Below, one piece after another: positions 34,726-46,470 of a stretch of DNA of 64,000 nucleotides. Position 1 is the first letter of the stretch, and each line of letters starts with the position of its first letter. The stretch comes from Sporodiniella umbellata (taxonomy: Eukaryota > Mucoromycota > Mucoromycetes > Mucorales > Rhizopodaceae): the NCBI GenBank assembly GCA_025677835.1, contig JAIXMR010000006.1, forward strand, positions 248,001-312,000, written 5' to 3'. Under the pieces are notes generated by a model. That model searched no databases. It saw nothing but the letters and a program-made list of their open reading frames with translations, and was not told where the DNA came from. The translations under genes were made by a program, and so were the position numbers.

Positions 34726-35258
34726 AAATGCATTTTCAGCTTTTACAGGGACTTTTATATAAAATCAAACAATAGATCTTATTGGGAAGACTTATAGAGA
34801 AAAGCGTATTTCCACTGGCCTATTGATTCAATATAGCAAGCAAATGTGGAATCACACCGTTAATCAAACATTTCATGAAGAAAAAAAGGGGGAAAAAAAA
34901 GCCAAAAAAAAAATGGAATTAACCTTTTTTTATTCTAAATATAGTAACAAAAAGATCATAGGGCTTTTTTTTTCAGATTTTCAATGAAACAAGTAAAACG
35001 CGTTGTATTCGTTTTAAAAGAAAAAATTGATAAAAGAAAAATGTTGCCAAAATTATACTGAGAGCGTCACATGTTATTTTCTCCCTAATTTCTTATCTTT
35101 TTCCTATCGTCAAACTTTTTTTTGGGCAGAATTATTTTTTTCTATTGTTGTTTTTTCCTTTTTCTTTCATTCTAATTCCATCTATATCTTATTTTTTTTT
35201 TTGTAAAAAAAAGAAAAGTTCAACTATGCTGTAGGTTTTATTACATACTCATAGCATT
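34726..35258. other. Promoter-side spacer before the membrane gene
   Basis: AT-rich with poly-T tracts; no coding region. It probably carries the promoter of the gene at 35259. Confidence 0.45.
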
Positions 35259-36275
35259 ATGTTTTATACTAACGATTTAAACTGTGATAGTACTTTTGCC
35301 TTTCTCTTCTTTTCTTCTTTCGAAAACTTGTTTTTGACGTACGCCAAAACCCTGGGTGTAGAACCCTCATTCGATTTAACCTTTTGTTGGGGTCATGTCC
35401 AATTTTGTGGGCTGTTTGTTATGGTGGTAGTCTTTTTGACATTGTTCTTGTTGGCTTTCCCTATATCTTTGATGGTATCACCCTCTACTGCTTTGGTTGC
35501 TGGCTCTGTTTTGAGCACCTTTGCATTCTTCTTCCTGACCATAATTGCCATTTTTGAACGCGACAGGGACTTGGTCGCGTTCTGCGCTGGTAGTTTTTTT
35601 CTACTCTCACTGTTGACCATTTACGCTTTGATCTTGTTTCTGCTCCGGAATAACACGATCAAAACTCAAGGAATCGTTGACTTCTGCGGCTTTGCTCTCA
35701 GCTGCTTTCTACTTTTGACGGTCTTTGTTGCCAAAAGCAACGCTTTGATAACAAAGGGTCTTTTGGGTTTGGTGCCGTTCTTGCTTTCGTTTTCTTTGGC
35801 CAGCTGTATATAAGCTGGTCACTAACGTGGACTGCTTAAAAAATCTCGCGTCTTTTTGGTGTTTACAATGCCTAGCTTGACTGTTGTATCTCTCTTAGAC
35901 ACTGACCTTGATAAAAATCATAGAAGCACAAGGATTGGGTTCGCATGTGTCTTGCTCTTTGCTTCTCTTCATGGTTTTGACGGCTATATTACTTTCTCTT
36001 TTGGTAATCCCACTGTGCGTTTTACTGAGAAGCTCTACTTGATGGAAAAGAAAAAGAAGACAAAGGAAGAAAAGGAAACCCGAGAGAAGATATCTGTAGA
36101 CTATTCTTCCACTTCCACTTTTTTTTTGTTCTTTTCGCCTCCTTTTCCTCTATTTTGTTTTTATTCTCTTACCAGCTCCTTGTCGTCTTTTCTGCTTTTG
36201 CTTTTTTTCTTTCTTTTTAATTTTTGGTTGGTCTATTCTTTTTTTGGCTTTCTATCATCCTTTTTCGTTTCTTAA
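35259..36275 (+). CDS. Multi-pass membrane protein running into the right arm
   Basis: Two exons, 35259-35805 and 35899-36275, 307 aa. The first exon encodes about five hydrophobic segments (for example VMVVVFLTLFLLAFPISLMV, VLSTFAFFFLTIIAIF, FFLLSLLTIYALILFLL and FALSCFLLLTVFVA). The second encodes one more (IGFACVLLFASLHGFDGYI), a charged stretch (KKKKTKEEKETREK) and a very hydrophobic Phe/Leu tail from a polypyrimidine tract. The tail may be a non-conserved 3' extension, so the true end could be earlier or spliced. The intron donor (T|GTATAT) lies in a short hairpin-forming sequence at 35798-35820. The inverted-repeat arm begins inside exon 2, at about 35922. No family recognised. The stop overlaps the stop of the convergent small gene at 36272. 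Confidence 0.6.
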
Positions 36276-37397
36276 TGGCTTTTCTTTATTTTCTTTTCTA
36301 TTTTCTCTTTCCTCTCTGGTTTTGCCGACGCTGCAGGATACTTTGTGGACTCACCATGGTTCATTGACGATTGTTCAAGAGGAACTTGGTTATTCTTTTT
36401 GATGGCACGCTTTGCTCGAGGTGGTTGGTTCGTAAAAATTCTACTGACTTCTGGTAGTGTCCGAGAAGAAAGAGGCTGTGGGGAAAGGGCCTGCGATTGA
36501 AGATTAGCGCATGTTTTTCTGGAAGCTTACCAAGTCAAGAAAGAAAAGGCAAGCGTGTTTACTCTTTTGTACTAAAAACAAAGTTACCTGACATTTTGTA
36601 TCACAGAGAATGGACGGGCTCTGCTCTTTTTTTTTCTAGAAAAAAAAAAAGCCGGGCTCGTTCATTCACATAGGTTTTATGGCTCATAGAAAGAAAAACG
36701 TTTTGTCTGAGCTCTTTTGGATATCAAAGGTTGGGGAGAACTCTTTCTTTCTTTTACAAATTCCGGTACCCTTGGCCTATTGGGAGTCGGTGGGGTTTTT
36801 ATGAATCAATCAGCTCGGTCAAAGGGTGGTATCAAAAAAAATACCCAAGAGTCTCTCGAACAATGGTCATAATCATGGTGTTTGGTCCGCATTGAATTAT
36901 CCTGTGGCGTTGTCAAAAAAAGAGGTGGAAAAGAAAAAGTAAAGAAGATGAAGGAAAGCCGGCAAGAGAAGAAGAAGGGCGAATGAAAGTCAAAACAAGG
37001 AATGAACCAAACAAAGAAGAAACTGAAAGAACACTGTGAAAGAAGAAAAGAAGACAGGAAAAGGCAAAGAAAGAAACAAAACCAGGAAAAGTAAAGAACG
37101 AAAAAAAGCAAGAAGTCTAGTTTGCAGACAGCCTTTCTACTCTCGCCTTTTTTCTTGCCTTTGTCTCCCCTTTTGTCAGTTTTCTAGCCTTATCAAGTAT
37201 TCCGACTCTATCAACACGCAGTGGGCCCAAAATTGAAATGCTAACAAAAGCTCTGATGACCATGTTGAGTATACAAAGTCAAGTACCTTCTAGTGCACCT
37301 TCCTTGGTCCCGCTTCTATTACCTCGTACTCACAACTGAAATATCAAGTCACGAACAATCTGATATAAAAGAAGGAAACTGGCTTGCTCGCTGTCAA
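35922..37397 (-). repeat. Right arm of the 1,476-bp inverted repeat
   Basis: Reverse complement of 28395-29870; position x in one arm corresponds to 65792 minus x in the other. Length and homopolymer lengths in the checked central part (11-nt and 9-nt runs around CTAG) are the same in both arms. The outer boundary is at CTGTCAA, 37397. Confidence 0.95.
36272..36594 (-). CDS. Small basic protein in the right arm, 92 aa
   Basis: Exons 36594-36563 and 36518-36272 on the minus strand, identical to the left-arm gene at 29198-29520. It ends tail-to-tail with the membrane gene: the shared TTAA supplies the stop codon for both strands. If both arms are expressed, the transcripts could pair with each other and with antisense read-through. 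Confidence 0.45.
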
Positions 37398-37439
37398 TTT
37401 GGCAAATCTAAAACAAAAGATCCGAAAAAAAAAAGGCCT

Positions 37440-38010
37440 AATATTTAACTTCAACTATCCTCACTTTTGGCATTCTGAAAACTCAAATTAATACTTTTTA
37501 TGCTTCAAACTATCCGACCTCTGATGCTTTTCACGCTCCAAACTTTCAACCTTCTGTACCTTTATCGTATCTGCTTTTTATACCCTTGATCCTTATCAAC
37601 ACCAAACTCTTCAATCTAAATACCTTCATTTACCCTAGCCGCTCAACTTTTAATACTCTAGCCACTTCAAGCTATTGGGTCTTTGAAGTTCTAAATTTTC
37701 AAAACTTAAACATATGATACTTTCCTTGTCTCAAGTTATTTAGCCGCTTAAAACTCGAATACCTGATGTATCTTTATCTTCAGTACCTTCACTAAATCAG
37801 TTTATTTTACACTCAATACGACCATCGCTTCATGGACTTTAACAACTAATAGCTTTGCTAAATCGAACTTTAAATCTTTACTATTCTGGAAAAGTCAAGT
37901 TTTATAACACTTTACTTTGATTACCTTAAATCTTTTGTAACTTATTGCTTTTATTATCTCAAATTATTTTGAACCTATTGCCATTTTAATCGTTTTTTGT
38001 AAACAGATTC
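37440..38010 (+). repeat. Degenerate pyrimidine-biased satellite-like stretch
   Basis: Loosely repeated blocks such as CTTCAAACTATCC, CTCCAAACTTTCAACCTT, ACACCAAACTCTTCAATC and CTTCAAGCTATTGGG recur about every 25-35 nt, with interspersed ATACTTTT or TACCTTTAT words. The strand is strongly C/T/A-biased with few G. No coding frame is supported. It may be an old, much decayed minisatellite; an exact period could not be fixed by eye. Confidence 0.4.
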
Positions 38011-39518
38011 CATATTTTCCTCATTGTTAAAATCAGATAAACAAAAATATCTTTATTTTTCTATAATTTTTTTTTTTTGGCTTTGTGCAAAACAACTTAT
38101 AAAAAAGACAGCAAACTTAAAAAAAACGTCCTTCCGCTGCAGGCTTGAAGGCACCCCAACAAAGCATAAAGCCGGAAACTCCAGGACACCCTCTTACCAA
38201 AGTCTATGGTCACTATTTTCAGCAAAGACAAATAGAACAGCCCAATAGGCTCTGTTAATTTCAAATTTCATATAAGATTCACAGCTGCCAATAAACCGAC
38301 ACAAATTTCTACATTCTCCGACCTCGTCATCTATTCTACAGTAACAATCGTAAACATTGATCAATATGTCATTGAGCTCTATCCTATATCTTTAATGTAC
38401 TATTTTTTAGACTAATCACGCCCCAAACACGTAGGAATCATATACCTGGGAGCTTAGCAATCTATAGCATCCTCTGCCAATTTATGCCAAATGTAATAAG
38501 ATAGATTTCTCGTTGATGTTTTTCGTGACATAAGTTACCAAAAGAGGTTTTTTTTTTTTTTTTTTTTTTTGCCAAACACCAAGCGTGTTTCTCGATAGCT
38601 CAACTGTATTCCACATTACACTCGACGATCTAACCACAGTAGAGGTATTTAACCTCTCGAATTAAGCCCATTGTCTCTTCTTCGGCTGACAGGAAGGATA
38701 GTACTTGAGCTCTCTTCCAAAATCTGACAAGCTATTGTAATATTCTCTTCTAATTCTTTTTTTGTTTTTACCGAGTTTATACAGAATCCTTCGCCTGTAC
38801 GACATTGACCCTTTCCTTTTCCTTTAACAAAAACGGACTTTTTCAGTTGAATTCAACAGATGTAATTAAGTAAAAACAGTCCATGCTACTCCTGAAAAAT
38901 TTAGGGGAAGTTTTATATAGTATTTCGTCAACAACGTTATATCGCTCTGTTAGTTACTCCGGAAGCATAATGTTTTGGTATAAGAAACGCAGTTTAAAAC
39001 AGCTTCCATACTTAAAGGTTGGGGTATGCTTCTAGTCCTGTCACTACAAAAGCTCTAGTTGTACCATCTGAGTAGTATTGAGAGTCGCTTCACAGATAGT
39101 AGCCCCTTTTTACACAGCAATTTGTTTTTCTAGATGGAAAAAATTTGACAATTTTGAGACTACCTCTTCAAATTGAGGACCAGGACAGTAACCAGACAGT
39201 ATAAGCTAAAAAAAATATAACAAAAGTTATGTATCTTCAGGCAATAGGTTTTGTAAGGTATCCGCTTGTTTAGATGGCTTCTTATTATTATCACAACGTA
39301 ATTCAGGGAGAAAGCTACGATATATGCTGTGAGATTAAAGCATTTCTGTGGAGCAGATATCATATCTTAGAGAACAGTACTCAGAAAGCTAACTTGCATA
39401 AATATTCGTTAGTCTTTCTGACTTTATATTTATCTGAAGTTACACTGAAAAGTAGCATGACAAGCAGAGCAAAATTAAAAAAAAATGTTTCACTTCTTTA
39501 TACGCTTCATTTTATAAA
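38011..39518. other. Gene-poor region and VPS39 5' flank
   Basis: No supported gene. A 74-codon frame at 38024-38248 contains a somewhat GC-richer segment (38120-38235) without a recognisable domain. Poly-T occurs at 38549-38570. Confidence 0.4.
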
Positions 39519-42500
39519 ATGCACGACGCCTTTCAAGTCACTACAGTGGTAGACAAGCTGAGCCGTGTTGAGTCCATATTTGCCCACGGTAAATCTCATA
39601 TATTCAAATTTTGATATTTTTCTAAAACAACAAAAAGGGGATAGGTTGTTAATCGGCACTGGATCTGGCCAGCTTCTTGAATACGACATAAAGGAACCAT
39701 TAGGTACAGTTTCTTACTATTTGCGGCATTTATTCAAATTCAATTTGCGTAGTGGCGGATGATAATGAAGTGCCTGAAGTAACTTTGTCAAAGACAATGA
39801 AGACTTTTTCAAAACGACCCATTGAACAACTAGACATTATCAAGGAAATCGACTTATTAGTTTCTCTTTCAGGTACATATATACTTACAGTATGTCCTAC
39901 ATCAGTAACTTACTTTTTAAATCAGATGGTTTGGTGAGTCTTCATGACCTTCATACATTTGAGCTAAGAATGGCCCTAGCTAAAACTAAAGGTGCCAACC
40001 TATTTGCTGTTCAAACTATGGTGGAAATGAGTCCAGAGGAGAATATACCTGTGCTAACCACAAGATTAGCAGTAGCTGTTCGAAAAAAGCTTTTGGTCTT
40101 TGTTTGGAAGGATACTCAATTTTGTGAGACAAAAGAGCTGAATATACCTGACCGGATAAAGGCTATGTCCTGGGTGGGGGCTACAAAGATTTGTTTAGGT
40201 TTCGTCTCAGAGTATGCTTTGATGGATGTTGAGGAAGGAAAACTGACTGAGCTCTTTGCTTTGGCTGGACCTGAGGCAGGTCCTATGGGTGCCTTGAATA
40301 ACTTTTATAACTTATCTATTGGTGCCCGTGGTGGAAAGCCAATGATAACCAAGATTCCTAATAACGAAATGCTGCTTGCTAGAGATCGTATAAGTGAACT
40401 AAAACCTTTAAACTTTAGCGCTCACCTGTATTTTTTTTTTCACGTCATTTGTTTTATAGACCTCAGTATTTTTTTGGGATTGGACGGAAATCCTACAAGA
40501 AAAGAAGGTATTGAGTGGTCAGGAGCGCCTGAGCAGATAGGTAACAAGAAGAATATAAAAAGCCGTTTTGGTTCTGTTACTTACATCTATGAAGGTTACT
40601 CATACCCTTATGTCATTGCAATTCTACCAAAACACGTTGAGATCCGCAACATTCAAACTTTGACTCTTGTACAGCACATCGATCTTGCTCATACACGATT
40701 TTTGAATCAAGGAAAACTGGTTTATGTAGCGAGTGCATCACAAATTTATCGCTTAACACCTTATAGCTTTTCGTCGCAGGTAAAATACCACTAGATCCGT
40801 TGCAAAACTCACCCATGTAAGATTGATCAATTAGTGGAAAAACAAGAATACAAAGAGGCTGTTAGTTTATTAGATCAAATTGATGCTGTCTTAGTTCAGA
40901 ACAAAGAAAAAAAACTAATTAAAATCCGAACGACCTATGCCCACGATATGTTTCAATACGGCGAGTATGATAAAGCACTTGATCTTTTCCAAGAGCTCGA
41001 TACACCTCCAGGAGAAGTTATTCAACTTTATCCAAAGATAATCGCTGGAAAGCTTTCAAAATTTACCCCTGAAGAAGAAGCTACCATGGAAGAAGCTAAA
41101 AAGGAACTCGAGCGTCCACCTAGTCGCGCTTCTAGCCGCGCAAACACCATTTCTAGTGCCAAACGAGAGCCTGTTCTGTTAGCAGGCTATCATCTACGAG
41201 ATGCTGTCACCTACCTCATCCGCTACCTTACTGATAAACGACAAAAGCTAGCTAAAAAACTAAATGGGGCCTCAGAAGGAACCACTGAAGAAACTATTTT
41301 GTCTCAGGCTGCTTTGGTTGATACCACCCTACTAAAAGCTTATATGATGACAAGTGATGCTTTGGTTGGTCCTTTACTACGAGTTCAAAACCACTGTGAC
41401 GTAGAAGAATGTGAAGCGATACTAATGAATAAAAAAGTATACAACAAAAAAATAGGAAAAACTGCCAAATTTAACTTTCCATCAGAAATACAAAGAATTG
41501 GTAGATCTTTACAACTGTAAAGGAATGCACGAAAGAGCATTGGATTTGTTAAAAAAGTAAACTCAAAATGTGCTACTGCCTCTATTTAATCTATCTTATA
41601 GGCTTGAAGACCAAACTGATGGCCCTTTACGAGGCGTGTCGTCTACCATTCGTTATTTGCAGAAACTAGGTGCCGATCAGTTTGACCTTGTTTTAAAATA
41701 CTCTCGATGGGTACTTGAAAAAGATCCAAAGAATGGCATGGATGTAAGCGACCGCAAACAGAAAGAAACAATCTAATTAGAGAAAGATCTTCATTGATGA
41801 TTTAGCTGAATCGGAAACTTTTCCGAGAGATGATGTATTAAGCCATTTAGAATCTATTTCAAGCGATCTCGTCATACAGTATCTAGAGTATATCATTCAA
41901 GACCTAAGAGATGAATCTCCAGAATATCATGATAGACTAGTTTTTGCCTATTTGGATAAAATCAATCTTCATAAAAAGCAAAAAGGTAAATGTGTTTTTT
42001 CCACTTAGTATTCCAACTACTCACTTTGGTTTAGATAACAAGGACAATATGAGTAAAACGCGGGCTCGACTGCTTTCTTTTTTGACTGAATCTGCTTTTT
42101 ACAATGCAAGAAGAATGTTGACTAGGCTTCCAGATGATGGTAATAACTTAACAAAAAAGGCAAGTCTAATAAAAGGGATTATAGATCTGTACGAAGAACG
42201 TGCTATCCTACTGAGTCGCATAGGTCAACATGACCAAGCGCTTGACATCTATGTCTATAAGCTCAAAAATTATCTTATGGCAGAAGAGTAAGTGCTCCCT
42301 GAAAATTGCGCCTACTAATCCCAATAGATACTGTACTAAAGTATTTCATGTGGATCCTAAACGAGGTGAAGATATGTATCTGACTCTGCTGAGAGTCTAC
42401 TTAAAGCCAAGCAATCATCAAAAGCCGCTGATAGAACCCGCTTTGGATCTTTTAGCTCACCATGGATCGCATATCAATGCTAGTGAGGTTCTTTCTATAT

Positions 42501-42892
42501 TACCTGAAACAATTGGCGTTCAAGGTTTATTCCCTTTCTTTGAAAAATACATTCGTGCTACCAATCGAAGCAGGAACATGAACTTGATTGTTAAAAATCT
42601 CCTAAAAGCTGAACAAATACAGGCAAGTACAAAGTAAATGCGTTTTTATATTTACTTTTTCAATAGGTAGAGGAGCAATCTATGTTTTACAGATCGCGTT
42701 CTGTAAAGATCACAGACGATCGTATGTGTCCTCAATGCAACAAACGAATTGGAAATAGGTATTTCAAAAAAAGAAAAAAAGTTTTATACAAACTGATAAA
42801 TTTGAAGTGTTTTTGCTGTGTTCCCTAATGGTGTTGTTGTTCACTATTCTTGTAAAGAGAAAATCGAGCAAACACAATGGAGACTTACTTAA
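39519..42892 (+). CDS. VPS39: Vps39/Vam6, HOPS tethering complex subunit
   Basis: Fourteen exons: 39519-39588, 39638-39703, 39753-39872, 39926-40387, 40460-40540, 40595-40779, 40822-41436, 41486-41556, 41602-41743, 41781-41985, 42035-42287, 42328-42622, 42667-42758 and 42808-42892; 913 aa, in phase throughout. Vps39 works in the HOPS complex, which tethers late endosomes and vacuoles through Rab7/Ypt7. The N-terminal CNH domain (about 1-290) shows LLIGTGSGQLLEYDI, LDGNPTRKEGIEWS and YPYVIAILPKHVEIRN. The middle is a helical clathrin-repeat solenoid (QIDQLVEKQEYKEAV, CDVEECEAIL, YKELVDLYNCKG). The C-terminus carries the Vps39-2 zinc-binding end (RMCPQCNKRIG, FPNGVVVHYSC). Intron 12 has a GC donor (CAG|GCAAGT); only this join keeps the frame. 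Intron sizes run from about 37 to 72 nt. Confidence 0.95.
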
Positions 42893-42960
42893 TAAACTAA
42901 TATATTTTAAAATTTTCTTTATCATTACAACAAAAAAGGAGGGGACAATAGAAAGCTAGG

Positions 42961-45824
42961 TTACATAGTCAAATGATCTAGCAAGTCTAAAAACTTTTCG
43001 TTTGATTCAATTCGCCAGTCAGCTAAAGACTCTCTTTGAGGAGCACCTACGAAAGTAGCAAACTGAACTATCTCTCGACCTAAAATTTGAACCACTTCCA
43101 AAGATCGAGAAAGGTCTTCAGTTTTGTCATCGCTTACACATAGAACAAAATCAAGGCCGTGGTTGTGTAAGACGGCTTTTTTTAGTACATTACCCTTGTT
43201 CGCTAGACTAGGCCGAACTTCCAAATCTGTTCGGTTTGCTAAATATTCAATTGGTATTTTACCAACGAAGTTTTGCTCTAAGTGATTTTGACATTCTTTG
43301 GCTTGAAACAATCTACTGAAATTTAGTATTTATCGTGTTTTTTTTATAATCTTACCCAAACTTTGGATCTGTATTTTGATAATTCCATGCAATAGAGCAT
43401 TTTCTTTCTTCAATGGAACTCCCTGGCGTACGCTCGGTATAATATTCAAACACCCTTCTAATATCTTTTTTCCACGATATGTCCAAGTTATCTGATGTAC
43501 TTCTCCATTTTGAACTATCTGTATCTTTTAAAAACAAACCGTGTTCCGCAGCTAGCCCTAAACGAGAGACATGGCCCAAATACTGATCAAGTCGTTCCTA
43601 AAGCAACACTAGTTATTTTATCGATCTAATGAACCGGTATTTACTTGAGTGTGTTTTGAAATAATCCAGACTAGGTTTTTTGGAGATGCACACAGCCTCT
43701 GTAAGGCATTGATAGCTCTTTTTGAAGGCCTATGGGTTTTTGAATTGTCCGGCACCAAAGCGCCCTACAAAATCCATTAAATGACCAAAACAACACAACA
43801 CATGTCTTACATCATAATCAATAAAAAGAAATCGCTTACGACTGTTGTCATACTCCACTTTTACCCGTGAGAAATCCAGAACATGTGCCGTTTTCCATCC
43901 AAATTTTTGTGTGTTCATCAACCCTTTTACCAAAGATTTTGCCCAGAAGTTGGCTGTATGTGATGTTACGAACTGATTGAGTTGCTATTCACCGGACAAA
44001 AAAACAAGAATATTGATATACAAGAAACATCTTACTGGTATCTTACCTTGTACTTTAGCTTTTTATCCTCTTCATTCATTGACAAACAATCACTAATGGC
44101 TCTGGCTACTTCTTTGAAGTTCCAAGGATTGACGATCGTAGCTGAACTCATACTCCTTGCTGTGCCCGTAAACTCTGACAGGATTAGTGGACTACAACCA
44201 CCTTCTTGTGCTACAACGTACTCAAAACTTGACGTGTTCATACCGTCAATAACGGGTGTGACAAGACCTATATCGGCTACTTTAAGGAGTGCAAAGTATT
44301 CATCACGATCTATGTGTTGATTGAAAAGATTGGCTGGAGAGAACTCAATAGATCCGTATTTGCTATTAATACGAGAGACAAGCTCATTTATTTTGCTCTC
44401 CAACTCAGGCGTGTGTAGGACACCTGGCGCTGTCACCTGGAGTAGGACCACTTTATCTCGCCATTCTGGGAAATTTTCTAAAAAGAGCTCAAATGCCTCC
44501 AGTTTTTGGAGCACTCCTTTTATTGGGTCCAGCTTGTCTCTACCAATAATTAACTTTTTCCCCGCATATCGCCGTCGAATAGCCCTTGCTTTAAGTTCTA
44601 CACCAGGTCTTTGACAATAGCCTTTTGTTTTTTCCAAATCAATTCCAACAGAATATATACCGATTCTAACAGGTGATCCGTGGCCCGTAATACCAAAAGG
44701 TGTGTTTTCATAGCCTAAAATATGTGTACAACAAGAAGTAAAGTGCCTTGCATAATCGTAGGTTTGAAATCCTACAATGCTAGCGCCCAAAATTCCATGA
44801 AGTATTTCCTTGCGACCTGTGTTTTTTGGACTTAAAAATTGCCTATAAACAATGGCAAAAAAGAAAAAAAGAAAAAAAAAAACTTACGGGGAAGACAACG
44901 GAATATCTCAGAGCTTGGGAAAGGAGTATGTATGAATATTCCTACTCGAGCAAAGGGCAGCTTTTCTCGAATCATTTGAGGCACAAGCATTAAATGGTAG
45001 TCATGAACCCAGACTTTTTTAAAGCAAGCGTTAGAAGCCATTCTGTTTCTCTATGATCATGTTACCGATATCGCCCTCCTTATACTGCCCTATTACTTCT
45101 TCAGCATATATCTTGTTTACTTTAACATAATCTTGCCAAAAAGATACTTCATTCACATTATCTGACCACATCATGTAATGCATAACTGGCCAAAGAACTA
45201 TACAGTTGAAAGTGGAGGTGTCATTTTTCTCTCAGTTAACGTGTTCCTTTTTTTTTTTTTTTTACCTTGTTTGCTATAGCCTTCATAATGTCCAAAAGCC
45301 AGCTTGTTCTCTATGAAAACTGGCAAAATGTCGTATTTAGTTTCCAAAAGATCTTTCAAGCTTTCTTGCTCGCTCTTATCCACATCGCTCACATTTATAG
45401 AATCATTTTCGCCAGTTACAATTGGTCCTGTACCTCCAATGTAAAGCGTTTGATAGTCTTTCTTGAGCGAATCTAAGGCAGTATACATGGCTGAATATCC
45501 TCGCCGCTGTGTAAGTCTCCATAGGTTAGTACTACGAAGTGTAGTAATAGTAGAGCGTCTCTGAACATGAGATATAGGATTCAAATTTTCGTCTTCTACT
45601 AGTTCTGGGGTATGAGCAGGTGTTATTTCAGAATATACATTAAAAGGATTCTTTTGTAGTTTAAGCTGTTTTAGTTTTTCAATTATCAGTTGATTCGTGT
45701 TGGAAGCGTCAAGTACACAGTGATACGGAATTTGATTCACTACATTAATCACTTTCCCACCAAACTTTGTTTGGCCTTCAAACTCAAAAGCAGGTTCATT
45801 TATCCCTTCAAAGAAACTGGACAT
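42961..45824 (-). CDS. TPS2: Trehalose-phosphate synthase/phosphatase family protein (Tps2/Tsl1-like)
   Basis: Eight exons on the minus strand: 45824-45266, 45197-45066, 45013-44888, 44816-44047, 43972-43811, 43764-43645, 43597-43356 and 43315-42961; 821 aa. An N-terminal GT20 domain (about 25-550; VWVHDYHLMLVPQ, HTPFPSSEIFRCLPRRKEIL, GRDKLDPIKGV, DGMNTSSFEYVV) is followed by a HAD-type trehalose-phosphatase domain (from about 575). The GT20 part lacks the GGLV loop of active Tps1 and has Lys for the usual Arg in DRLD, so it is probably not a synthase. In the HAD domain motif I reads DYDGA (residues 581-585) instead of DxDGT, and motif IV reads SDDKTED rather than GDDxTDE. The protein may be the trehalose-6-phosphate phosphatase Tps2 or a regulatory, phosphatase-weak relative such as Tsl1/Tps3. 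It is convergent with VPS39, 68 bp apart. Confidence 0.9.
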
Positions 45825-46083
45825 GCGTTTGCTTTCGAGAATAATATTAAAAAATAACGATTAGAAAAGAAAAAGAAAACTATCTCAAATCGGGAAAAAC
45901 AAGAAATCCCTGGCACAAACTATATTTATGCAGTACATACGCTGCTTTTGAAAAATAGAACCTCATCCACCATACATTGGAAAAAGTTGGGAGGCAGTTT
46001 ACCTGCACAGCCGTATTTAACTTGGAAACATTCTACGACAAGACTTTCTACGAAGATTTCACCCGCCCTTTGCTCGGCGTCTC
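45825..46083. other. 5' flank of the TPS2-like gene
   Basis: Promoter-side region of the TPS2-like gene. Part of the degraded transposase at 46084 may extend into it, but no motif is readable. Confidence 0.4.
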
Positions 46084-46470
46084 TCAAATTTTTTCTTTTC
46101 TTAGACTTCTCAGTCTTTGCTGCTTGGACTTTTTGTTTCTTCGACGGGGTTTTTTCATAGTAACATGGATTGTACTTGAGCGTATTTTTTCAACTTCAGC
46201 AATAGCCGGACTTCCTACACTCGACCTTGCCCAGTTGTTCCTCATGTTGATGTGAAATCTGGCCTCATCCATGAATACACAGTTTTTTTTCGCAATCCAG
46301 CCCAGAGTCTTTTCACTTTATAAACCATTCATACTTCTTTTGTAAATAGTTTTCTGAATTTCTTACTTTAGGCCCAAATGTTGGCTTTTTAACAAGTAAG
46401 CATGTTGTTTTTCATATGATGGTTCATCTGGCTTTTGGAAATAGAAAGCCCTTAAAAGGTAGAAATCAAT
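46084..46470 (-). pseudogene. Degraded IS630/Tc1-type DDE transposase
   Basis: On the minus strand the sequence reads LQKKYEWFIK, then after a stop and a frameshift CVFMDEARFHINMRNNWARS, SVGSPAI and STIHV. The FxDEAxFxINM motif with the first-or-second catalytic Asp-Glu context, followed by R..WAR...G.PA, is typical of IS630/Tc1-mariner-like transposases common in zygosporic fungi. Stops, a frameshift and absence of the rest of the catalytic core show that it is dead. Terminal repeats were not identified. Confidence 0.8.
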
